Below are positions 57,590 to 64,000 of a stretch of DNA of 64,000 bases, piece after piece. Numbering within the stretch: position 1 is the first letter of the stretch; each line of letters opens with the position of its first letter. The DNA is from an uncultured bacterium (GTDB taxonomy: Bacteria > Chloroflexota > Anaerolineae > J036 > Brachytrichaceae): NCBI GenBank assembly GCA_903921365.1, contig CAIXPS010000011.1, positions 1 through 64,000 on the forward strand. The letters run 5' to 3'. The notes under the pieces were generated by a model. It saw only the letters and a program-made list of their open reading frames with translations, was not told the DNA's origin and did not search any database. The position numbers and the translations under genes are program-made.

Positions 57590-58372
57590 TCACTGTCCCA
57601 GCCACTGAATGATCGAGTCGGCGATCTCCTGCCAGCCCTGCTGGCGGAGCAAATAGTGGGTGCGGCCAGGGAATTCGATCAGGTCCGTTTGCGAGGACGA
57701 CGCGCGATAGCGGGTGTAGTTAGCGCGGTTTAGCGATGGCGGGATGATGTGGTCGGCGCCGCCCGCAATGAACAGCAACGGCGCGTGTGGCAAGCCAAAA
57801 TCCACTTTCGCCGCAGCGCTGAGCGTGCCGCGCGCCACACGGCGACTTTCAGGCGCCACGCTATTCTCGTATGACTCGCGCTGTATGTCCGCTGGCAGGC
57901 CATTCGTAAAGGCGTATTGCCATTCCGGCAGCGACATCCTGTATGGCTCGGATGCCGCGATGGTGGGGTTGATCAACGGCCAGTTGCAGCGCAGGAACGA
58001 CCAGGCCGTGGTGAAGACGCCCTGCGGCGGCGCCGAGTCAATGGCAACGCCGGCCGCGCCCAAGCCGCGATTGAGCAAAATTTGCACGATCAGCCCGCCA
58101 AGCGAATGCCCGATCAGAATGGGGGGTTCCGGCATGTTGTGGATAACATCGACGTGCGCCTCGATGACTTCTGAAAGCGTCAGGCGGCCGAGGAATGCGT
58201 CGTCCCGTCCACGGCGCAGTTCGGCAATAGTCTTGTCGCGTCCTGGCCATGGCTGCGCAGTCGGCAAATAGCCCTTGGCCATAAAGTGCGCGACCCAATC
58301 GTCCCAGCATTGGTAATTGACAAACAAGCCATGAATAAACAACACACTCTGAGTAAACTGCTTAACGGCCAT
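57590..58372 (-). CDS. Alpha/beta hydrolase
   Basis: The 260-residue protein has the oxyanion HG (FIHGLFVNYQCW), nucleophile elbow LIGHSLGGLI, acid in FIAGGADHIIPP and base in FPGRTHYLL, so the Ser-Asp-His triad is complete. ATG 58372 is chosen because GGAGG lies six bases upstream; codons before it are weak. Substrate unknown (ester or amide). It is a single gene. Confidence 0.85.
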   Translation of the reverse strand: MAVKQFTQSVLFIHGLFVNYQCWDDWVAHFMAKGYLPTAQPWPGRDKTIAELRRGRDDAFLGRLTLSEVIEAHVDVIHNMPEPPILIGHSLGGLIVQILLNRGLGAAGVAIDSAPPQGVFTTAWSFLRCNWPLINPTIAASEPYRMSLPEWQYAFTNGLPADIQRESYENSVAPESRRVARGTLSAAAKVDFGLPHAPLLFIAGGADHIIPPSLNRANYTRYRASSSQTDLIEFPGRTHYLLRQQGWQEIADSIIQWLGQ

Positions 58373-58468
58373 CCTGCGCCTCCAATGACACACTTCCTGT
58401 TCCGCTGCGGCGGATTGTAACCGCAACACCCCCGGCTGGTAATTCGCCCAATAGTGGAAACCGCCAGT

Positions 58469-58828
58469 TCACGTCAATAGAATAAAAACCATCCCCAATG
58501 ACAGCGCAATCACCGCGACGGCAAAAAGGATCAAACCCAGAGGCGAAGAGGGCAGCGCAAGGCCTATCGCGCCAATTGCGCCAGTCACAATGACGAGGGC
58601 GACGGTCAAGAGCGCGCGCGCGGCCAATGTGCGCAACACCGACTTCAGGCGGTTGTCTTCGGCGTGATCGAGATCATACTTGCGCATCAAATCGCCTATG
58701 TAGTGTTGCGCAATATCGATCCGCCAGCCGCGCACAACCAGTTGTTCGACGACCTCACCGGGAGGTTTGCCTTCCGCGATTTGTCGCGCGATCGGATTGC
58801 TCAGTTCCTGCAGAGGAGGTTTGCTCAT
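58469..58828 (-). CDS. Small two-helix membrane protein
   Basis: The 119-residue protein (ATG 58828, GGAG six bases upstream) has a soluble N-terminal helix-turn region (IARQIAEGKPPGEVVEQLVVRGW) of the kind seen in membrane-proximal DUF-type proteins, and two C-terminal helices (LTVALVIVTGAIGAIGLAL; GLILFAVAVIALSLGMVFIL). No enzyme motif. Possibly linked to the downstream alpha/beta hydrolase. Confidence 0.6.
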   Translation of the reverse strand: MSKPPLQELSNPIARQIAEGKPPGEVVEQLVVRGWRIDIAQHYIGDLMRKYDLDHAEDNRLKSVLRTLAARALLTVALVIVTGAIGAIGLALPSSPLGLILFAVAVIALSLGMVFILLT

Positions 58829-58910
58829 ATAGATCTCCATAGGCTTGGCTGCTTTCGATCCTGCCTGTGCGCCTGCTGCGCGTAAGAACATCACATGCGG
58901 AAAACGGTAA

Positions 58911-58935
58911 CGCCCGACACGGCATGTGTCAGGCG
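58911..58935 (-). terminator. Hairpin after the EB_dh-type gene
   Basis: CGCCCGACAC (58911-58920) and GTGTCAGGCG (58926-58935) pair over ten positions with one mismatch, loop GGCAT. On the minus strand TTACCGTTTTCC follows. It likely ends the Rieske-cytochrome b operon. Confidence 0.55.
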
Positions 58936-58986
58936 CTACGATACCATAGATGCCGCGCCGTTACACGTCACAGCATCCGCGATCAG

Positions 58987-59955
58987 TTATTTCCAGGCCA
59001 GTGTTAATACATCCGGGCTGATAGTGTGGTCAATGTCGCCCGCGTTGTTAAACAGGCCGATGCCGAAGGGCACTGGCTTGGATGGCGTGAACACCGCGTC
59101 GTCTTCGTTGCCGGTGTTAAGCTTGCGCACCATGACGAGCACCCACTTACCATCAGCATAGACACCCTTGGCAGCGACATCGCCGCGTGAGCCTGTGTAT
59201 GGCGCAAGGATGCTGCCGGGGATGACCGCGCCGGAAGCAATCTTGCTCATGTCGAGCGCCACTTCCTCGCCTGCCAGAATGTAGTGCGCATCCAAACCAC
59301 TCTTGTTCACAAACGCCGGGCCCTTGCCGTCCGCTGCGTTGTTGGCCTTCGCGCCACCGCCTGTATTCGCGTCACTGCGCCGACCGGTGGTCGAAGTGAT
59401 CGTAGGCTTGGTTCCCCACCAGGCGTCGTCAGCATAGGCTACCGGGTTGGTCGCAGCCGATTGCCACTGCCACAGGTCAATCTTTGTGTCGGCATTGTCT
59501 GTGCCCATCCACCACTTGGTATCGTCGGTCTCCTGGTTGTGGCAGATCGCGCCGCAGCCCTTGCTGGCAAACTCGGCGTTGTTCGACATCGGGAAGGCCA
59601 TGGAGAAGCGGTCCTGATCGCCGCCGCGTTTCCAGGCGGCCCCGTCGTACTTCCACACATTGCGTTGCCAGCTATCGGTGCTGTCAGCCCACTCGGCGCG
59701 AATCGCAATACTCGTGCCATCGTAGACGGCCTGCAGTGTCACGGTTGAACCATCGGCAGCGCCCTTCTTGGCGGCTTTGGTGACGGTGGTCGTCTTGGGG
59801 GCGTTGGCCCAGATGGACGCTGCGGCGTCAGTCGAGACTGCATCGACCTTGACGGCGGTGAGCGTATTGGGCGGGCTGGTGGCCGGACCACTGGCGCATG
59901 CGGCCAGCATGATCGATCCTGCGACAAACAAAAACGGCATTTGACTGAGTTTCAT
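58987..59955 (-). CDS. Ethylbenzene dehydrogenase-type heme-binding lipoprotein
   Basis: The 322-residue protein starts at ATG 59955 (GGAG six bases upstream) with a lipobox (SIMLAACASG). The fold is the EB_dh/DMSO-reductase gamma-type cytochrome: VTLQAVYDGTSIAIRAEWADST, DRFSMAFPMS, and an inserted CGAICH, a C-x3-C-H group rather than the common C-x2-C-H, which might bind a covalent heme in place of a simple b-type heme. It sits directly after cytochrome b, so it may be the electron partner of that complex. Confidence 0.8.
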   Translation of the reverse strand: MKLSQMPFLFVAGSIMLAACASGPATSPPNTLTAVKVDAVSTDAAASIWANAPKTTTVTKAAKKGAADGSTVTLQAVYDGTSIAIRAEWADSTDSWQRNVWKYDGAAWKRGGDQDRFSMAFPMSNNAEFASKGCGAICHNQETDDTKWWMGTDNADTKIDLWQWQSAATNPVAYADDAWWGTKPTITSTTGRRSDANTGGGAKANNAADGKGPAFVNKSGLDAHYILAGEEVALDMSKIASGAVIPGSILAPYTGSRGDVAAKGVYADGKWVLVMVRKLNTGNEDDAVFTPSKPVPFGIGLFNNAGDIDHTISPDVLTLAWK

Positions 59956-60010
59956 GATCTTCTCCTGTAACATAATGGATCACTCATAAGATGTATCAAC
60001 AGCACGCGCG

Positions 60011-61060
60011 TCAGAGCGCCAGAGCCGTGAACACAACAATGACGACGATATAGAACACTGCGGCGATGGTGGTAACCGGCTTTTTCCATGGGCGGCGCTC
60101 CTCGCCCTTATCAATGAAGGGCAACAACACCATGCTGCCAAAGATGAACAACGGGATGAGCACCGTTGCAACCGGCTCCAACCCGCCCGGAAAGTACTTC
60201 AGCATCTGGTAATAAAAGAGGAAGTACCATTCGGGGCGCGGGACGAAGTTACTGCTGGCGGGGTCGGCCGGGAACTCCAGCGGCGCGCGTTGTGTGGCGC
60301 TGAGGAAGATGAGGATGGCCAGCATCCCCAATCCGGCGATCGCGTCGTTGACCACCCAGTAGGGGAAGAACGGCACAAACTTGCCGCCCTCTTTCTTGCC
60401 TTTTTCGGTGATCGCGGGCGACATGCCATGGTAGCGCAGTTGGAAGATATGCACTGCTATCAAGAGCGCCAGAGTGGCGGGCAACAGCAGGACGTGCGTG
60501 GCAAAGAAGCGCGTCAGCGTAGCCTGCCCGAGGTTGGCGCCGCCGCGCATCAACTGCATAAGCGCGTCGCCAATCAATGGCACGGAGCCAGCGATACGCG
60601 TGCCAACGTTGGTTGCCCAATAGCCTTTCTGATCCCACGGCAATAGATAACCGGTGAAGCCGAATGCCAGCGTGAGGAACAGCAGCAGCACGCCCGTCAA
60701 CCAGTTAATCTCGCGCGGCTTCTTGTAGGCGCTGAAGAAATAGGTGCGCAACATGTGCAGCGCGGTCAGGATGACCATCGCACTGGCGCCGTAGTGGTGA
60801 ATCCCTCGGATCAGCCAGCCCAGCGGCAAGGTATAGGTGATGAAGTCGACGCTGTTGTACGCGCCTTCGGTGCTGGGGTCATAGAAGAACGCGAGCAGTA
60901 TCCCCGTGAACGCCTGCAGCGCGAAGATAATCAGCGTGAGGCCGCCCAGCATATACAGTGCGTTTTTATGCACATAGCCGGGGACTGCGTAGTTTAAGAA
61001 GCTGCGCACTGGCCCGCCTAAGCCGGTGCGCTCATCAATCCAACGTCCTACTTTGCTCAT
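60011..61060 (-). CDS. Cytochrome b (b6f-like, fused N- and C-terminal parts)
   Basis: The 349-residue protein has eight membrane helices. Heme ligands are His88/His102 and His189/His204, with 14- and 15-residue spacing typical of b6-type cytochromes. PEWYFLFYYQMLK carries the Qo-site PEWY motif. The gene joins what are b6 and subunit IV in plants. It starts 35 bases after the Rieske gene, with which it forms the quinol-oxidising core. Confidence 0.93.
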   Translation of the reverse strand: MSKVGRWIDERTGLGGPVRSFLNYAVPGYVHKNALYMLGGLTLIIFALQAFTGILLAFFYDPSTEGAYNSVDFITYTLPLGWLIRGIHHYGASAMVILTALHMLRTYFFSAYKKPREINWLTGVLLLFLTLAFGFTGYLLPWDQKGYWATNVGTRIAGSVPLIGDALMQLMRGGANLGQATLTRFFATHVLLLPATLALLIAVHIFQLRYHGMSPAITEKGKKEGGKFVPFFPYWVVNDAIAGLGMLAILIFLSATQRAPLEFPADPASSNFVPRPEWYFLFYYQMLKYFPGGLEPVATVLIPLFIFGSMVLLPFIDKGEERRPWKKPVTTIAAVFYIVVIVVFTALAL

Positions 61061-61095
61061 TTGTTATGTTCCTTGATAGTGATTGCGATAGTCGA

Positions 61096-61614
61096 TCAGA
61101 TCTGCGCCATCAGAATGCCGTCCTGGATCTTGGCGTCCAGCTTGCGCAACGGGCGCGGCGGTGGTCCGCTGACGACCTTGCCCTCCCGTGTAAACACGGC
61201 TTGATGGCACGGACACTGGTAGTTGTTGTCCCCGCCCTGCCATTGCACGATGCAGCCCAGATGGGTGCAGGTGCCATCGAGAACGGTGTAGGTCGCGCCT
61301 GCGTCGTCGCTGAATGTATATAGCGCGCCTTTCTGTTCAACCATGCGCCAGGCGTCCTTGGCTTTGAACGAATAGTTGACGCGATGCACTTCACCGGCAG
61401 TAAGCTCGGCCACAGGCCCGAGCGTCACCCAGCTCGTTGTGCTTGGCTCAAACGAGTTGCCCGCAATGAAACGCGAACCGGCGCCTAACAAACCCACCGT
61501 CACCACGCTGGTGACGCTCCAGAAAGTGATCTCAAGAAACTTCCGGCGGGTCAATTCATGCTCATCCCAGACGCCCTTGGCAGGATCAAGCGGCGCGAGT
61601 TCAGACTGGCTCAT
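61096..61614 (-). CDS. Rieske iron-sulfur protein
   Basis: The 172-residue protein (ATG 61614, GGAGG upstream) has a twin-arginine type N-terminus (TRRKFLEITFW), one membrane helix, and the 2Fe-2S motifs CTHLGC and CPCH. Cys116/His118 and Cys134/His137 are ligands; Cys121/Cys136 form the disulfide. It takes electrons from quinol via cytochrome b and passes them to an outside carrier. No cytochrome c gene is in the operon; the EB_dh-type lipoprotein may replace it. Confidence 0.93.
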   Translation of the reverse strand: MSQSELAPLDPAKGVWDEHELTRRKFLEITFWSVTSVVTVGLLGAGSRFIAGNSFEPSTTSWVTLGPVAELTAGEVHRVNYSFKAKDAWRMVEQKGALYTFSDDAGATYTVLDGTCTHLGCIVQWQGGDNNYQCPCHQAVFTREGKVVSGPPPRPLRKLDAKIQDGILMAQI

Positions 61615-61763
61615 GCAATATCCTCCGTGCAATACTAAACAGCCGACTGATTGGCGGACGTGTCGCCTGTTCGTGCCTGTATGTATACCGAACCGTGGGG
61701 CGAATGTGAATGTTTATTTGTGTGCCGAAGTGTCTCAATTGTGTCCACATCGGCGTTATGCGC

Positions 61764-61792
61764 TTCACGCAGCGTTACCGGGTGGCTATAAT
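61764..61792 (+). promoter_or_regulatory. Promoter of the two-component system
   Basis: -35 TTCACG (61764-61769), 17-base spacer, -10 TATAAT (61787-61792). The start codon at 61810 is 17 bases further with GGAG in between. Confidence 0.65.
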
Positions 61793-61809
61793 CTTCGATG
61801 GAGATCAAC

Positions 61810-62898
61810 ATGAGCGCCGCGCCATTAGTAGAAAGTGTGTCCGCAGCCTTGACAAAAGCACGCCGCATTCTGGCCGTCGTGCAATGGGCGCTGCCTGTGT
61901 CATTGTCCGCGCTTTCCACAGGTTACGAGTTTACCGAGCACCAGATAATGCGTGGGCAACCACTTTCCCCCAACCTGAGCATGGAAATATTGCTCTTTGG
62001 CCTGATCGGCCCGAGCGTGGTGGCGGCGGTCATCTTCTATATACGACAGTTACTGGTGGCGCAGGCGCGCACGCAGGCTGAACTGGTGGAAATGAACCGG
62101 CAGTTGGAAGAAAAGGTGCTGAGCAGAACCGAGGCGTTGGAACAACGCAATCGTGATCTGGCCAGCGCTAACGCTGAACTGCTCAAACTCGATCAGTTGA
62201 AATCGGAGTTCGTCGCACTGGTCAGCCATGAGCTGCGCGCGCCGTTGACCACCTTGAACGGCGCGCTCGAACTGGCGTTGCAAGCCGAAAATGCAATGCC
62301 AGGCAACGCGCGCAACACGCTGCACATCATGGCCGCCGAGAGTAAGCGCCTGACCGACTTTATCCAGACCATTCTGGATCTATCGAGGATTGAGGCAGGC
62401 AAACTCACCATCAACCCCGGTCCGGTGGCGGTGCGACCACTGCTGCAGCAGGCTGTCGATGTAGTGCTGGCGCAATCGGGGCGTCAGATCGAGTGGGCCA
62501 TTTGCGGCGACCTTCCACCCGTATGGGCGGACGAGTTGCTGCTCGAACAAGTGGTGCGCAACCTGCTGCGCAACGCCGACAAATACTCGCCACCCGGAAG
62601 ACCCATCACGCTGAGCGCCTGCCAGGTTGAGGCTGACAAAATACGCATCAGCGTGCGCGACCATGGCCCAGGCATTAGCCTGGAATTGCGCGAGCGCCTT
62701 TTCGAACGTTTCGTGCGCGGGCTGAACGGCGAGAACGCCCCGCCCGGTTGGGGGTTGGGACTCTTTCTGGGGCGCAAACTGATGGAAGCCCAGAACGGCA
62801 CGATCGGCGTCGAGTCGCCAGCCTGGCCGGCGCGAGATGCGCCGGGCGCCGACTTCTTCGTGTTGACGCCGATCGCCGACATGCCGGAGGATGTATAG
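61810..62898 (+). CDS. Sensor histidine kinase
   Basis: The 362-residue protein (ATG 61810; GGAG six bases upstream) has two N-terminal membrane helices, a coiled-coil linker (QLEEKVLSRTEALEQRNRDL), a HisKA domain with phospho-acceptor His140 in VSHELRAPL, and an ATPase with NLLRNADKYSPPG (N box), DHGPGIS (G1) and GWGLGLFL (G2). No separate external sensor domain exists, so the signal may be in the membrane. It is divergent from the Rieske operon. Confidence 0.9.
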   Translation: MSAAPLVESVSAALTKARRILAVVQWALPVSLSALSTGYEFTEHQIMRGQPLSPNLSMEILLFGLIGPSVVAAVIFYIRQLLVAQARTQAELVEMNRQLEEKVLSRTEALEQRNRDLASANAELLKLDQLKSEFVALVSHELRAPLTTLNGALELALQAENAMPGNARNTLHIMAAESKRLTDFIQTILDLSRIEAGKLTINPGPVAVRPLLQQAVDVVLAQSGRQIEWAICGDLPPVWADELLLEQVVRNLLRNADKYSPPGRPITLSACQVEADKIRISVRDHGPGISLELRERLFERFVRGLNGENAPPGWGLGLFLGRKLMEAQNGTIGVESPAWPARDAPGADFFVLTPIADMPEDV

Positions 62899-62899
62899 C

Positions 62900-63586
62900 A
62901 TGGCGGTGCTGCTCCTGATCGACGACGACCGTGGGCTGTTGCAGTTGCTCGCCGAGTTTCTAACCCGGCAAGGCTATGCCATGCACACCGCCGACGGTGG
63001 GCGCGAGGGGCTGCGCGCGTTTTATACCCATCACCCTGACCTGATCGTGATGGACGTGAGCATGCCCGAGAAGGATGGCTGGGAGACGCTCAAGGCCATC
63101 CGCGACATGAGCAACGTGCCGGTGATCATGTTGACGGCGCGCACGGACGAAGCGGATGTGCTCCACGGATTCTCGCTTGGCGCGGATGACTATGTGAACA
63201 AGCCGTTCTCGTTTGCGCAGTTGCTGGCGCGCATCAATGCGGTGCTGAACCGGTTGGGGCAGAGCCCCTCGGACGAAGGCAAGCTGTGCGCTGGCGCACT
63301 GGAAGTGAACCTGTCACAGCGGCGCGTCACGCTGAACGGCGCCGTTGTCGCGCTGACGCCGACTGAGTTCAAACTGCTCGTCGCGCTGATGCAGCGCGCC
63401 GGCGAAGTGCTCACACCCGAAGAACTGGTGCGCGACGTGTGGGGGCCGCAGTACGCTAACGAGATTGGCTACGTGCGGCGGTACATCTGGCACCTGCGCC
63501 AGAAACTCGAACCCGACCTGGAACACCCGCAATACATCCACAACGACCGGGGATTCGGATATCGGTTTTCTGCCAGTGGGGAGTAG
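62900..63586 (+). CDS. OmpR-family response regulator
   Basis: The 228-residue protein has a receiver with LLIDDD, phospho-acceptor Asp52 in VMDVSMPEK, LTARTDE and the switch Lys in YVNKPFSF. The C-terminal winged helix has VALTPTEFKLLVALMQRAG and ending VRRYIWHLRQKLEP...GFGYRF. It is the partner of the kinase (one base apart, GGAGG nine bases before ATG 62900). Target genes are not shown; the divergent redox operon is a candidate. Confidence 0.92.
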   Translation: MAVLLLIDDDRGLLQLLAEFLTRQGYAMHTADGGREGLRAFYTHHPDLIVMDVSMPEKDGWETLKAIRDMSNVPVIMLTARTDEADVLHGFSLGADDYVNKPFSFAQLLARINAVLNRLGQSPSDEGKLCAGALEVNLSQRRVTLNGAVVALTPTEFKLLVALMQRAGEVLTPEELVRDVWGPQYANEIGYVRRYIWHLRQKLEPDLEHPQYIHNDRGFGYRFSASGE

Positions 63587-63633
63587 ACTTCCCATTACAA
63601 TCCACCCATCACAACCTTACGGAGACCAAGACC

Positions 63634-64000
63634 ATGCTCGCAAAAACCTACTTGCAGAATATGCAGGCGCTTCTGGGCGAACTGATTGACAAACAAACCG
63701 GCAATATAGAACGCGCGGCGGAAGCCATCGCGTCCGCCATCGCCGCCGGCCACTCGCTGTTCGGCTTCGGCTGTAACCACTCGCTGCTGCCCATCCTTGA
63801 CATCTATTACCGCGCCGGCGGACTGATGCTGTTGAACCCGATCATCGCCCCCGGGCTGTTGCTCGAACTGCACCCACCCACCCTCACCTCAAAGATGGAA
63901 CAGTTGGAGGGCTATGGCGCCATCGCATTAGCGAGCGCGCCGATCAAGCCCGGCGACGTGTTGATCCTGATCTCGGTGTCGGGGCGCAACGCAGTGCCGG
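63634..64000 (+). CDS. UPF0309-type SIS domain protein, 3' end off window
   Basis: The first 122 codons are in the window. The pattern LFGFGCNHSLLPI, YYRAGGLMLLNPII and VLILISVSGRNAVP is that of UPF0309/SIS sugar-isomerase-like proteins, which bind phosphosugars. GGAG precedes the ATG at 63634. The gene starts 47 bases after the response regulator. Confidence 0.8.
   Translation, partial: MLAKTYLQNMQALLGELIDKQTGNIERAAEAIASAIAAGHSLFGFGCNHSLLPILDIYYRAGGLMLLNPIIAPGLLLELHPPTLTSKMEQLEGYGAIALASAPIKPGDVLILISVSGRNAVP

Overview
The window reads as a chromosomal stretch of a GC-rich bacterium, most likely a member of the Chloroflexota (Anaerolineae-like), probably from a metagenome assembly. The pointers are: an isopentenyl phosphate kinase gene of the kind known from Roseiflexus; secreted proteins that end in a short [FIY]LP-x-[LV]-x-R-like tail; beta-helix 'choice-of-anchor' proteins; a b6f-like Rieske/cytochrome b pair; many sugar-acid catabolic genes; and many genes whose -10 box lies exactly six bases before the start codon. 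The taxonomic call is an inference from gene content. No rRNA, tRNA, CRISPR array, prophage or insertion sequence was seen.

Layout. 1-5,050 (minus): a compact cluster of two radical SAM enzymes, DsrE- and TusA-like sulfur-carrier proteins, a DoxX-like membrane protein, two 'rSAM/selenodomain-associated' transferases and a small Lrp-type RAM protein interrupted by an in-frame TGA. 5,200-9,360 (minus): a VOC protein and two paralogous secreted beta-helix proteins. 9,600-14,600 (plus): DUF1330, serA behind a possible attenuator, an Eis-like acetyltransferase, an enolase-superfamily dehydratase and a PIG-L deacetylase. 14,600-25,150: a DinB remnant, a large membrane-anchored coiled-coil protein divergent from a PreP-like M16 protease, a secreted protein, an RRM/RGG RNA-binding protein with clear promoter and terminator, a cupin, an M14 carboxypeptidase and isopentenyl phosphate kinase. 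25,225-30,615 (minus): a TetR-controlled YbhGFSR-type ABC exporter operon with a recognisable promoter and operator.

30,800-40,700: a methyltransferase, a GT-C membrane glycosyltransferase, then a plus-strand catabolic run (sugar isomerase/epimerase, Gfo/Idh/MocA dehydrogenase, D-2-hydroxyacid dehydrogenase, luciferase-like oxidoreductase), a pyroglutamyl peptidase and a second enolase-superfamily enzyme preceded by a 23-codon overlapping leader ORF. 40,700-44,000 (minus): a 3-hydroxyacyl-CoA dehydrogenase and a two-gene AAA ATPase plus DUF4276/RloB-like (TOPRIM-type) module that looks like an anti-phage or plasmid-defence pair. 44,100-54,900: a deazaflavin-type nitroreductase, a CPBP protease, an unusual glycoside hydrolase family 2-GNAT fusion, a sialate O-acetylesterase-like protein, DUF4256, DUF1963, an HNH-like lipoprotein, cystathionine beta-synthase, a Uma2-like protein and a GH16 glucanase. 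55,200-63,600: a redox block with a ferric-reductase-like heme protein, two low-complexity secreted proteins, Rieske protein, cytochrome b, an ethylbenzene-dehydrogenase-type heme lipoprotein and a divergent two-component system. The right edge cuts a UPF0309 SIS-domain gene.

The best candidates for something new are the left-end rSAM/TusA/DsrE/DoxX/transferase cluster, the ATPase-DUF4276 pair, the GH2-GNAT fusion, the recurrent TANNNT-N6-ATG leaderless-promoter pattern, the shared C-terminal tail of secreted proteins, and a family of paired inverted 11-mers dispersed between genes.
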